Origin: Polyangium jinanense
Lineage (GTDB): Bacteria; Myxococcota; Polyangia; Polyangiales; Polyangiaceae
Direction: 5' to 3'
Assembly: GCF_028435365.1 (NCBI RefSeq)
Contig: NZ_JAGTJJ010000004.1
Coordinates: 389,055-453,054, forward strand
DNA length: 64,000 nucleotides
The notes under the pieces are model-generated. The model made no database searches. It saw nothing but the letters and a program-made list of their open reading frames with translations, and was not told the DNA's origin. Each line of letters begins with the position of its first letter. Positions within the stretch are counted from its first letter, which is position 1. The translations under genes were made by a program, and so were the position numbers. Of the stretch, positions 1-7,885 are shown in pieces.

Positions 1-711
1 CGCTGCCATCCGCTCCGCGCTCCGCCCAACGACCGCGCCGGCGATCGTATCGCCGTGGCCGCAGATGTACTTCGTCAGCGAATGCACCACGTAATCGGCG
101 CCCAGCGCGAGGGGCCGAGTCGCGATGGGGGTCGCGATCGTCGAATCGACCGACAGCTCGGCCCCGGCCGCATGCGCGACCTCCGCAATCGCTGCGATGT
201 CCGAGAGCTTCAAAATGGGGTTCGCCGGCGTCTCGATGTGCACGAGGCGCGTCGCGCCGGGCCGGATCGCGGCTGCGACGCATTCGGGATCGGCCGTGTT
301 CGTCGTCGTCACCTCGATCCCGAAGCGCGGGAGGGTCTCGTGCGCGAGTTCCGCGACGCCGGCATAACACACGTCGGACAGGACGAGATGCGCGCCCGCG
401 CCAAGCCTTGCGAAGAAGAGCGCCGAGACCGCCCCCATTCCGCTCGCGAAGCAGACGGCTGCCGCGCCTTCTTCGAGCGCGGCGAGCCGCCCCTCTAGAA
501 GCTCGATCGTGGGATTGCCCCAGCGCGTATAGAAATGCGGCGCAGCCTCCTGGAGATCGGCCGCGGAAAAACCGACGGCGTCCGGGGCCGTGTGGAAGCT
601 CGTCGTGGTCGTGATGGGGGGCGAAATGGGAGCGCCCACGGCACGCGGGGCGCCCTCGGGCAAACCTGCATGGAGCGCGAGGGTGGCGGGACGATGCGGC
701 GACGATTTCAT
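1..711 (-). CDS. Cystathionine gamma-synthase/lyase-type PLP enzyme, 3' end cut by window edge
   Basis: This is the first 237 codons of a trans-sulfuration (Cys/Met metabolism) PLP-dependent enzyme; the frame runs open through position 1, so the C-terminal half lies outside. Visible family features are YTRWGNPT near residue 61 (cofactor-phosphate Tyr/Arg of the neighbouring subunit), the CFASGMGAVS segment near 87, DSTIATP near 189, and the Schiff-base lysine in HSLTKY at about K214 followed by GHGD. Members of this fold are cystathionine synthases or lyases, methionine gamma-lyase, or O-acetylhomoserine sulfhydrylase, and the visible part does not separate them. The ATG at 711 is chosen because family homology begins within about 10 residues of it. 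It ends a long minus-strand run and lies 64 bases after the SGNH-like gene. Confidence 0.88.
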   Translation of the reverse strand, partial: MKSSPHRPATLALHAGLPEGAPRAVGAPISPPITTTTSFHTAPDAVGFSAADLQEAAPHFYTRWGNPTIELLEGRLAALEEGAAAVCFASGMGAVSALFFARLGAGAHLVLSDVCYAGVAELAHETLPRFGIEVTTTNTADPECVAAAIRPGATRLVHIETPANPILKLSDIAAIAEVAHAAGAELSVDSTIATPIATRPLALGADYVVHSLTKYICGHGDTIAGAVVGRSAERMAA

Positions 712-775
712 GGTTCTCTCCTGGCATCCGTGACGAACGCGCTCTCGGGGAGCCCAGCCACCCCCGGCGGTGGCT

Positions 776-2002
776 TTACGGATCCGGCCACAACTTCAAC
801 TGCGGATCCGGCCAGCGGAAGGGGTTCTGCTCCGCGTTCGCGTTCGCGAAATCCGCCTGGCAGGGGGCGACCTGGCCGGGCTCGTTGAGCAAGGTCCAGA
901 ACGTGGCGCAGACGTTCTGCGAGATGAACGTCCTGCATTCCTCCATCGTATGTTCGCCCGGCGTCGGCTGGCTGTAATAGGCGCGCACGAAGTCCCAGGC
1001 GATCTTCTGCATGTCGGCCGCCGGCTCGGCATTGATCTCCGCGGGGACGGCCGCGCCGACCGGCGAGGCGCGGAAGATCGATGCGTACGTGACCAGTGCC
1101 AGGTAATACGCGCCGAGCGGCGTCATGTGGACGTTGTCGCTGAAGATCATGTCGAGCTTCTGCGACGTCGTGCCCGTGATGCCTTGTACCTCGTCGTTCA
1201 AGATGTGCTCCACGAGATCGACGAGCGCCGCGCCCGCGGGGAGCGCCTCCACCCGGTCGGTCCGCCCCTCGGCCGCGAGCGAAAGGTTCACCTTGCTCGC
1301 CACGCATTCCCACGCGTAAAGCGCGTTCTTCTCGTGGTCGATCCACGTCTTCGGGGCATTCTTGTCGACGTCGAGCCAGCTATGGTAAAATAGCGTATGC
1401 CCGGCCGGGTTTCCGTCGATCAATCGGTCGTGGTAATGGCGCAGGAAGCCGAACGTATCCTCCCACCAGATCGTGCCCAGGATGTCGTGCCGCTCCGTAA
1501 TCACGAGCGTATCGTAGAGCTCGCCGGGCCCGAGCGTCTTCGGGGAGAGCAGCTCTTCGATCACGTTCATGTCGCTGCCTTCGCGGTTCTTCCCGGTGCT
1601 GTATCCAGGCCAGTCCGGCGCGTCGAAGCTCCCGCCTTTGGTCCTCACCCGGATCGGCGAGCCGATGCCGATCTGCTCGTTGAAATTGAAATCCTTCCCG
1701 AGGCTCTGCGCGATGGTCAGGACGTGGTCCGGCAATGGATTGTCGGTGAGGCTGTGCCCGGACAGGAACATACGCGCCGACGCGCGCTCCGCGAGCCCAC
1801 CACCCGCGCCGCCGGTGCCGCCCGCGCCGCCCGCGCCGCCCGTGCCGCCGCCAGCGCCGCCATTCCCTCCCGCGCCGGTCCCGCCAGCGCCGCCCGTATT
1901 CGACGACGACGGGTCATCCGAGCATCCGGACGCCGCGACCACGGCAGCCACGCCTGCCAGAACGAGCGGAATCCACCGGCCCCGAAAACCACGATGATTC
2001 AT
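776..2002 (-). CDS. SGNH-hydrolase-like lipoprotein with Gly-rich linker
   Basis: A 408-residue exported protein. The start is the ATG at 2002, giving a basic N-terminus, a hydrophobic stretch and a lipobox ending in SGC near residue 27, so it is probably a lipoprotein. Residues of about 35-70 are a low-complexity Gly/Ala/Thr linker made of GGA/GGT units, common in myxobacterial surface proteins. The remainder looks like an SGNH/GDSL-type fold: FLSGHSLTDN resembles block I, and SDNVHMTPLGAYYLA near the C-terminal third resembles the block V Asp-x-x-His. The normal GDS is GHS here. The substrate is unknown; carbohydrate or ester cleavage is only an inference. An upstream ATG at 2023 is less likely because the signal peptide would then start late. 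Confidence 0.75.
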   Translation of the reverse strand: MNHRGFRGRWIPLVLAGVAAVVAASGCSDDPSSSNTGGAGGTGAGGNGGAGGGTGGAGGAGGTGGAGGGLAERASARMFLSGHSLTDNPLPDHVLTIAQSLGKDFNFNEQIGIGSPIRVRTKGGSFDAPDWPGYSTGKNREGSDMNVIEELLSPKTLGPGELYDTLVITERHDILGTIWWEDTFGFLRHYHDRLIDGNPAGHTLFYHSWLDVDKNAPKTWIDHEKNALYAWECVASKVNLSLAAEGRTDRVEALPAGAALVDLVEHILNDEVQGITGTTSQKLDMIFSDNVHMTPLGAYYLALVTYASIFRASPVGAAVPAEINAEPAADMQKIAWDFVRAYYSQPTPGEHTMEECRTFISQNVCATFWTLLNEPGQVAPCQADFANANAEQNPFRWPDPQLKLWPDP

Positions 2003-2095
2003 GACTTCCTCCAGGAAAAGCAAGCGCCGTAGCGACCCATACGAGTCCTATCGCCCAATGCCATTCCCTGTCAAGGAGCGCCGGTGGTTCCGCGG

Positions 2096-2674
2096 CTACC
2101 GCTTCTTTTTCCGCTTCTCGCCGAGCACCGCGCGTTTCGTGGCGAGGTACGCCCCCGCATCCGGCTTCTCGCCGTGCGCCCAGTTCTTCATGAGCGGCAC
2201 GACCTCGTCGTCCCAGGGATCCGCGAGGCGCATGCGCACGAAGTCCGCATAGAGCGCCGAGAGCGAGGTTTCGAGTTCCTCGAGCAGCATCATGCGCTCG
2301 TAAAACACCTCGTGTTTCTCGTCGTTCTTCTTGAGCTGCGTGGGCAATTTGAGGCCCGAGAGCCCCAGCGAATCGGCCTTGAGCGTCCAGGCATACTCGC
2401 GCTCCCCGCGCACGAGGCGCATCTTCGCCTCTTTCGGGAGCTTGCCCTGCCGGAGCGCCTCCTTCGCCTCCGGCGACGAGGCCGGAATCGCGCCCTTGAG
2501 CCGGCTCTCCTCTTTCTCCAGCACCAGCGTGATCTGCGCCTCCAGCCACATCGAGACCGGATCGCCGCCCGTCGGGTGCAGGTTCGTCTCCTGCATCTCG
2601 CTCTCGAACCAGAGCCAAACCACGAATTCGCGCCCCATGAAGCGACGCCCCTCGATGAGATCCAAGAGCTCCAT
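2096..2674 (-). CDS. RdgC-like protein, C-terminal half
   Basis: A 192-residue soluble protein. Its start codon shares one base with the stop of the preceding gene (TGATG), so the two are translationally coupled. The segment GREFVVWLWFESE near residue 15 resembles the conserved (E/D)FLTWLW motif of RdgC recombination-associated proteins, and the region LEELETSLSALYADFVRMRL near the end resembles the dimerisation part of the same family. Together with the 214-residue upstream gene the pair adds up to about 406 residues, near the length of a single RdgC-like chain. E. coli RdgC is a ring-shaped DNA-binding protein that modulates RecA. The tail is strongly basic (RKKKR). Assignment rests on short motifs. 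Confidence 0.55.
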   Translation of the reverse strand: MELLDLIEGRRFMGREFVVWLWFESEMQETNLHPTGGDPVSMWLEAQITLVLEKEESRLKGAIPASSPEAKEALRQGKLPKEAKMRLVRGEREYAWTLKADSLGLSGLKLPTQLKKNDEKHEVFYERMMLLEELETSLSALYADFVRMRLADPWDDEVVPLMKNWAHGEKPDAGAYLATKRAVLGEKRKKKR

Positions 2675-3318
2675 CAGCGCGCCTCCTCTTCCAATCGGGC
2701 AAGCGTCATCGGCTCGAGCCCAGCGAAGGACCGCACTTCCGTGGCGTCGAGACCCAGGCGATCGGCGGCCGTGCCCGGGCTCTCAGGCACGAGGTCGACC
2801 TTGAACGTGCGCTTGAAGAGGTCATCGAGCAGGGCCGCGATGCGCTCGGATTGGCTGTACAGATGGAGCACGTTCGTTCGCAAATTCCACACCATGTCGT
2901 AACTCTTCATCGAAGGCACGAGCTGGCGCCGGAGCTTGCGTACGACCATCGTCTTCAAATCGGCCTTCGCCTGTCGGCCGAGGCGCTCGAGCCCCCTCTT
3001 GGCCAGGAGCGCCTGCTCGGCCTCGCGCAGATGGGCCTTGAGCAGCGGCCCGGGGATAACCCAGCGATCGAGGCGCAGGCCCAGACAAACGTACTCGTTG
3101 TAAAAGACTTTCTCGTGATCGAGGTCCGTGTCGAAGGGCTCCTCGATGTTGGCCCAGCCCGCGCCCTCGTTCTTCTCGTCGTCGGGCGAGAGAGGCTGGA
3201 AAGCGTTGGCACGGATGCGCTTCAGCGTCGTTCCGGGAACATCGTCGGGGATATCACCGGTAACGTAGAAGCGCGAGAACGTGAGGCTACCGCGGAGTGC
3301 ACCCAAGGTCGCGCCCAT
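2674..3318 (-). CDS. RdgC-like protein, N-terminal half
   Basis: A 214-residue soluble protein starting MGATLGALRGSLTFSRFYV, similar to the beginning of RdgC-type proteins. It has the segments AFQPLSPDDEKNEGAGW and VIPGPLLKAHLREAE, matching the RdgC pattern in which the protein first compares two readouts and then has PSPVIKQAL-like and RKLRRQLVPS-like (basic, DNA-facing) segments. It ends where the next gene begins, overlapping by one base, so the two polypeptides are probably made together and assemble. Whether the split is the ancestral state in this group or a secondary fission cannot be told here. The gene sits 32 bases downstream of the sirtuin gene on the same strand. Confidence 0.55.
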   Translation of the reverse strand: MGATLGALRGSLTFSRFYVTGDIPDDVPGTTLKRIRANAFQPLSPDDEKNEGAGWANIEEPFDTDLDHEKVFYNEYVCLGLRLDRWVIPGPLLKAHLREAEQALLAKRGLERLGRQAKADLKTMVVRKLRRQLVPSMKSYDMVWNLRTNVLHLYSQSERIAALLDDLFKRTFKVDLVPESPGTAADRLGLDATEVRSFAGLEPMTLARLEEEAR

Positions 3319-3350
3319 CTACGAGCTTCGCGGCGCGGAGGCAAGAAAGT

Positions 3351-4184
3351 TCAGGCCCACCCCGCCGCATCGGCCACGCCGAGCCGCTTGCAAACCTCGA
3401 CGAGCGCCACCTCCGCGCCGGCGGCGATGGACATGATGCCCCGCTCGTGGACGCGGGGCGTGGGGTCGATGTTGAAGACGGGCACGCGCCGCCGGAGCGC
3501 GAGTTTCGTCACGAGATCGGTCACGCCAACCGAAAAGGACGTGCCCGCGAAGATCACGAGCTGCGCCTGCACCTGCGCGGCGAAGCCCACCCGCCTCCAG
3601 TGGTAATCGTGGTGGCCGGCATACGTCTCGTCGAACCAGAGGACGTGCATCCGCAGAAAGGAGCCGCACGAAGGGCAACGAGGCACGTTCGCCTCCACAG
3701 GGTTTGCCCGGAACGCCGCGAGATCGACCTCACTCGCCGCGATCGATCCCGCCGGGGCGCCGAGCTCGCAGTCGACCCGCGAACACCGATACCGATCACT
3801 CGTCCCGTGGACCTTGATCATGCGCTGCGACCCGGCCTGCTCGTGCAGCGTGTCGATGTTCTGCGTGATGAGGAGGAACTCGCCGCCCCTTTCGATCTGG
3901 AATCGCTCGAGCGCCGCGATGGCGTGATGCCCCGGGTTCGGCTTTTTGCCTTCGAGGTTCTCGAATCGCGAAAGATACCATTGCCACGAGCCCGCCGGGT
4001 CCTCGCAGAAAAACGCGTGGGTGCCGAGCTCGGTGACGTCGCGCTTCCAGATGGCGTCGGGATCGCTGCCGCGGAACGTGGGGATCCCGCTGGCGTGGCT
4101 GACGCCAGCGCCCGTGACGATCAAGATCTGGTCGGCTTGCGTGGACCGCACGGCGTCCGTGAGCGCAGCGAGAGCGTCCTGCAT
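3351..4184 (-). CDS. Sir2-family NAD-dependent protein deacylase
   Basis: A 277-residue sirtuin. NAD-binding motif GAGVSHASGIPTFRG at 25-39; TQNIDTLHE at 107-115; catalytic His at about 126 in KVHGT; zinc ligands C134, C139, C170 and C173; VLWFDE at 181-186 and GTSFSVG further on. These residues are all those needed for NAD-dependent lysine deacylation. The gap between the two Cys pairs is normal for bacterial class III/U-like enzymes, but the acyl preference cannot be read. Cytoplasmic. The gene lies between the XRE regulator (63 bases upstream) and the RdgC-like pair (32 bases downstream) on the same strand, so co-transcription is possible. Confidence 0.95.
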   Translation of the reverse strand: MQDALAALTDAVRSTQADQILIVTGAGVSHASGIPTFRGSDPDAIWKRDVTELGTHAFFCEDPAGSWQWYLSRFENLEGKKPNPGHHAIAALERFQIERGGEFLLITQNIDTLHEQAGSQRMIKVHGTSDRYRCSRVDCELGAPAGSIAASEVDLAAFRANPVEANVPRCPSCGSFLRMHVLWFDETYAGHHDYHWRRVGFAAQVQAQLVIFAGTSFSVGVTDLVTKLALRRRVPVFNIDPTPRVHERGIMSIAAGAEVALVEVCKRLGVADAAGWA

Positions 4185-4247
4185 GGACAGGATGGTAGCA
4201 CGGAAGGCGTGGCGTGGAGAACGGAGCGACCCCCCCCCGGGGCGATC

Positions 4248-4586
4248 TCAGGCCTTGCCCGCGCCGCGCGCCGAGAGCTCACGCCGGAGCTTCGGCAGCT
4301 CTTTTTTTCCGATCTTGGTGCGGATGATGTCGGCGATGCGACCGCGCTCGTCGTCCTCCGGGAACGTGAGCAGATCCATCGGCAATAGGTCGAGCCCTTG
4401 CGCGATGCGCACGAGCGTCTCGATGGTGATCGCCGCGAGGCCGTGCTCGATGCTGGAGAGATGCCCCTTCGACAGTTGTCCGACATCGGCAACGTGCTGG
4501 AGGGACAGACCTCGCTCGAGGCGAAGCGCGCGGATGCGCGCGCCGACCTTGGCGGCTGCGGGAGAAGGTATGGTTCGTCTGGGCAT
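4248..4586 (-). CDS. XRE-family (Cro/CI-like) transcription regulator
   Basis: A 112-residue DNA-binding protein with a helix-turn-helix at about residues 14-70 (VGARIRALRLERGLSLQHVA then LSKGHLSSIEHG as recognition helix) and a basic C-terminal helix. ATG at 4586 (MPRRTIPSP) is used; longer frames would run through a region with no homology. The protein at 61479-61817 is a close paralog with the same MPRR start, the same KGHLSSIE helix and the same length, so both descend from one duplication. A probable operator with CAAAC/GTTTG arms lies about 32-46 bases upstream. Its targets are unknown; the neighbouring sirtuin or radical-SAM operon are candidates by position only. Confidence 0.85.
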   Translation of the reverse strand: MPRRTIPSPAAAKVGARIRALRLERGLSLQHVADVGQLSKGHLSSIEHGLAAITIETLVRIAQGLDLLPMDLLTFPEDDERGRIADIIRTKIGKKELPKLRRELSARGAGKA

Positions 4587-4618
4587 GATGTTACGATGCC
4601 ACAACCTTGCTCCGGCGA

Positions 4619-4632
4619 CAAACGAAAGTTTG
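4619..4632. promoter_or_regulatory. Inverted repeat upstream of XRE gene, candidate operator
   Basis: CAAAC and GTTTG arms separated by GAAA, just upstream of the XRE start at 4586. The same half-site (ACAAACG / CGTTTGT) recurs upstream of the paralogous XRE gene at 61479, which supports autoregulation. Binding is inferred. Confidence 0.4.
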
Positions 4633-4695
4633 GCGGCGGGTAGCGCGGACCACGCGCGGGGCAGGCCCGCACCGCCCGGTCCGCGCGTGCAGAGG

Positions 4696-5835
4696 TCAGC
4701 GCCGCGTCGTCCCTCGGACCGTCCGGCACAGGCGAAATCCAATCGTCGGATCACTCGCCTTGTTGGGGTCGAGGCCCATGCGGAAGGAGACACGCACCGC
4801 CCACGCGCAATCGGCCCACGAGCCTCCGCGGAGCACGCGCTGCTTCCGCCTCGCCGTCGCGGGTCCCGTGGGGCGCGCGCGCGGGCTCTCGGCGTAGTAC
4901 GCGGCGTCGTATCCGTCGGCCGTCCATTCCCGCACGCCGCCGCTCATCCCGCGAAGGCCGTACCCGTTCGGCGGGAGGGCCTGGGGCGGACGGATCGAGA
5001 ACGCGTCGAATCGACCGAAGTCGCAAAGCTCGGGCGTGGGCGGATCGTTGCCCCACGGATAACGACGGCCGACAAACCCGCCACGGGCGGCCTTCTCCCA
5101 CTCGGCCTCGGTGGGCAAACGGTAGATCACGCGCTCGTTCGACAGGGCCGTTCCGAGCGCGTTCGCCTGCGCCCACGAGACCGCGACCATCGGCTTCTGG
5201 TCGTACGTCCAGGGGCGTGTCGCGTCGTTCCGCGGGACGTCGCCGAACAACTCTTTGGAGGTCGTCACGTGCTCGCCGTCGCGGCCGCTTCGCCACGCTT
5301 GCTCGGGGGCGTGTGCGTGCCAGTCGCGGGCCTGGATCGTCTCGCTCTCGCAATACTGGCGGCGAATCTTGTGGTCGTTGTGAAGGGAAAACAGCTCGTT
5401 GTCGTACTTCCCCGTCTTCGGGTCCCGCATCGGTTTGTGCTGGGGCAAGCCGGAAGGCGGCGGCGGCCAGCCGAGGAGGGCGTGATACGCGGACCACGTG
5501 ATGGGGACTTCGGTGATCCAGAATGGGTCGAGCTCGACCGCGTGCACGGGCCGCTCGTCGGGGTCGCCGTCCTCCGCGCCCATGAGAAAGGGCCCCGCGG
5601 GCACGTATCGAAAGACGAGGCCGTGCTCCTCGAGGCGCAGCCGATCGAGCAGGAGCGCACGCGCGGAGGTGACGTCGGGATCGTCCGGGGCGACGTTGAA
5701 TGCGGCGTCGCAGGCGGTCGCGGCCTTTTCGAGCTCTCCTTGCGCGGCGAGGTTCGCGGCGAGGTTCAAGAGCTCCGCGGCCGAGGGCAAAACGCGCTCG
5801 GCCGAGAGGAGCCATTCCGTGTCGAAAGGTTTCAT
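4696..5835 (-). CDS. Formylglycine-generating-enzyme-like (SUMF1 domain) protein
   Basis: A 379-residue protein. Residues 1-70 are helical and TPR-like (LLNLAANLAAQGELEKAATACDAAF). From about 75 comes the SUMF1/FGE fold: YVPAGPFLMGAEDGDPDERPVH, WITEVPITWSAYHALL, YRLPTEAEWEKAARGG, YPWGN, and the final VLRGGSWADC with GFRLC. True formylglycine-generating enzymes need a Cys pair in the RGGSxxC region; here only one Cys is present there, so sulfatase activation is unlikely, and a different oxidative or binding role of the fold (EgtB- or PvdO-like) is more probable. Its ATG overlaps the stop of the radical SAM gene by four bases (ATGA), so it is the third gene of a tight operon. Confidence 0.88.
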   Translation of the reverse strand: MKPFDTEWLLSAERVLPSAAELLNLAANLAAQGELEKAATACDAAFNVAPDDPDVTSARALLLDRLRLEEHGLVFRYVPAGPFLMGAEDGDPDERPVHAVELDPFWITEVPITWSAYHALLGWPPPPSGLPQHKPMRDPKTGKYDNELFSLHNDHKIRRQYCESETIQARDWHAHAPEQAWRSGRDGEHVTTSKELFGDVPRNDATRPWTYDQKPMVAVSWAQANALGTALSNERVIYRLPTEAEWEKAARGGFVGRRYPWGNDPPTPELCDFGRFDAFSIRPPQALPPNGYGLRGMSGGVREWTADGYDAAYYAESPRARPTGPATARRKQRVLRGGSWADCAWAVRVSFRMGLDPNKASDPTIGFRLCRTVRGTTRR

Positions 5836-7151
5836 GCGAGCCTCCGCTGCGCCCGAAGCACAGTGAGCGGATTGCGGCGGGCCGGTACGCGCTCATGCTC
5901 GGCGAGCCAGGGATCAGGGGCATTGACGTCTCCGGCAATGACGAGCGAGCGCGCGCGGCAACCGCCGCCGAACGTCGCTGTGCCCGTGCCGTCGCCGGGC
6001 AGCCCGCGGATTCTGCGAAATCGTTCGCCCTCGCTCCAGATGCGATCGAACGGGGTGCGACGGATGTTGCCTTCGACGAACGTGGGCCCGAGGAAGCTGC
6101 AGGGGTTCACGTCGCCGCCGACGGAGATGGAGCAGACCGTATTGCCCGCGCCGCACCCCCAGTTGTCGTGGACGACGGCCTGCGAATCGTGGCGGCTCTT
6201 CGGGGAGAACGGATCGATCGCGCGCACCGCGGCGGAGCGGCCCGCCTCGTCTCCGCCGAGGGTCCAGATCGAATCGAGCGCGCGCTCGTAGTCGGCGAAC
6301 GACGGCCAGAGCTCCTCCCGCGCCTCGGCCGAACCCACGGGATAAAGCGGCCGGAACACGGCCGTGAATGCGCCCGTCTTCGCGGCGAGCTCGGCGAACG
6401 CGCGCGCCTCGTCGGCATTGTGCCGCATCACCGTGAACGCGAGCGAGAATCGCGCGTGCGCACGGAGCATCGCGAGCTTCTCGAGCACCCGATCGAACGT
6501 CCCCGCGCCGCGGACCGCGTCGTTCGTCGCGGCCGTCGCCCCATCGAGGCTGACGTTGAGCCAGACGAGCGACCGTTCGCCGAGCTTCTTCGCGGTCTCC
6601 TCGGTCAGCATGAGCGCGTTCGTCGTGAGGCACGGGTGCAGGCCGTGGCTCGTCGCGAGATCGAGGATGTCGAAGAGATCCTTGCGGAGCAGCGGTTCGC
6701 CGCCCGTGAGACCGAGGCGGAACGATCCCATTCGGGCCAGCGTGGCGAACAACGTATCGAGCTCGGCGAGCGTGAGCGGCGGCTCGCGGCGCGGCAGCTC
6801 ACCGGCGAAGCAATGCGAGCAGGTGAGGTTGCACGCGGCAACGACCTCGAGGTGCACGGCGAGTGGCCCCGTGAGATGATCGGCCGGCGGCACGAGGTCG
6901 AGGGCCTCCCCGTCGAACCGCAAATCGTGGGTGAAAAAGTCCTTGCGATAGAACGCCTCGGCGAACGCGCCGAGCGCATCCTTTCGCTCGGGCGGGGCGG
7001 CGTCGATCATATCGCCGAGCGAGACCGAGCGAGCGCGGAGCAGGACGTCGGTCGCTTCGTGATCGAAGGGAAAATACCGCGAAGTTCGTCGATCGAAGAC
7101 GGTCGATCCGAAGAACTGCGGCACGAGCACGAGGGGCGGGCGCGGGCTCAC
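5832..7151 (-). CDS. Radical SAM protein with SPASM-like C-terminus
   Basis: A 439-residue enzyme started at the GTG at 7151, which overlaps the previous stop (GTGA). The [4Fe-4S]-SAM cluster motif is C107-x3-C111-x2-C114 (CNLTCSHC), with GGEP at 150-153 and the SLDG strand near 201. C-terminal cysteines C333, C340, C351 and C398 fit a SPASM-type domain that holds auxiliary clusters; FGGGCRARSL and GDVNAPDP match the end of PqqE/MftC-like enzymes. Residues 1-95 look like a separate N-terminal domain that could bind a substrate leader. Such enzymes modify peptides or proteins. No short precursor peptide was found nearby; the 211-residue upstream gene product or an unlinked peptide may be the substrate. 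Confidence 0.93.
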   Translation of the reverse strand: MSPRPPLVLVPQFFGSTVFDRRTSRYFPFDHEATDVLLRARSVSLGDMIDAAPPERKDALGAFAEAFYRKDFFTHDLRFDGEALDLVPPADHLTGPLAVHLEVVAACNLTCSHCFAGELPRREPPLTLAELDTLFATLARMGSFRLGLTGGEPLLRKDLFDILDLATSHGLHPCLTTNALMLTEETAKKLGERSLVWLNVSLDGATAATNDAVRGAGTFDRVLEKLAMLRAHARFSLAFTVMRHNADEARAFAELAAKTGAFTAVFRPLYPVGSAEAREELWPSFADYERALDSIWTLGGDEAGRSAAVRAIDPFSPKSRHDSQAVVHDNWGCGAGNTVCSISVGGDVNPCSFLGPTFVEGNIRRTPFDRIWSEGERFRRIRGLPGDGTGTATFGGGCRARSLVIAGDVNAPDPWLAEHERVPARRNPLTVLRAQRRLA

Positions 7152-7783
7152 GGGGCACCTCCCAGGGCGATGTCGAAGGTGCAGCGCACCCAGAGCGGAC
7201 CTGTCTGTCCTGGCAAACCGATGACACGCGCGCCCGTCTTCAGCACTTGCTCGAGGTGCCAGTTTTTCTCGGGATCCTTCGTCGCGGCCTTCATGCGGAC
7301 GAGGGGCTGCCAACCGCTGTCGTCGAAACCAGGCTCGCGCCATCCCTCCCCTTTCGGCGGCGTCGTCGATCCGAGCATCACGGCACCCGCGCCCGAGAGG
7401 ACCTCGACCTTGCGCCCGATCGACCGCGAACGATCGGGCTCGACGGTCCCCTCGGGGCCGTCGTCCGAGTACCTGAGCGCGAGCGCGAGCTGCGGCGGCA
7501 GGCCGTCCTTCGGGCGCACCGAGAGCGCGAGCACGTGGCGCCCCGCGCGCGCATCGACGCGGCTCGACGTGAAGGGCGCGCCGTCGAAGAAGAAGTCGGC
7601 CCCGCCCGTCGTCCAGCCCCACAGGTGCAGCGGCAGCGCTTCTTGCGGGTCGATCCATCGGAGGATCGCCCCGCCACACCCCGCCGGCACCTCGCAGCTC
7701 GAATATTCTTCGAGCACGAGGCGGCCCGACGACTTCTCGTAACGAGATACCGCGTTGACCTGAACCTCCCGCTTCTTCGCCAT
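7148..7783 (-). CDS. Hypothetical jelly-roll-like protein, first gene of radical SAM operon
   Basis: A 211-residue protein without signal peptide or membrane segment. The composition and the segments LHLWGWTTGGADFFFDGAPF, AGRHVLALSVRP and EPGFDDSGWQPL resemble the carbohydrate-binding jelly-roll domains that accompany glycoside hydrolases (the DDSGW turn is typical of those). Two cysteines (CEVPAGC) lie near residue 30. Its stop overlaps the radical SAM start, and that gene overlaps the FGE-like gene, so all three are co-translated in fixed order. It could be the protein substrate or a partner of the radical SAM enzyme. No function can be assigned with confidence. Confidence 0.7.
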   Translation of the reverse strand: MAKKREVQVNAVSRYEKSSGRLVLEEYSSCEVPAGCGGAILRWIDPQEALPLHLWGWTTGGADFFFDGAPFTSSRVDARAGRHVLALSVRPKDGLPPQLALALRYSDDGPEGTVEPDRSRSIGRKVEVLSGAGAVMLGSTTPPKGEGWREPGFDDSGWQPLVRMKAATKDPEKNWHLEQVLKTGARVIGLPGQTGPLWVRCTFDIALGGAP

Positions 7784-7885
7784 TCGCGGACGGTATCATG
7801 CGCCCGTTCGAGGAACGACACGGATTTGCAGGGCCCCCCTTCCGTCTGGGCCGGCGCATGCACCACCTCCCTCGGGGAGATCACC

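Noticed and set aside
1795..1890. A tandem-repeat tract that could look like CRISPR or a satellite
   Set aside because: It encodes Gly/Ala/Thr linker units of the SGNH-like lipoprotein; units are too short and there are no spacers.
3946..6291. A 781-codon open frame on the plus strand
   Set aside because: It lies antisense to the sirtuin, XRE and FGE-like genes, which show real motifs. High GC makes such antisense frames long; no homology or ribosome site supports it.
5700..7742. A 680-codon plus-strand frame opposite the radical SAM operon
   Set aside because: The minus strand has the CxxxCxxC cluster motif and overlapping starts; this frame has neither.
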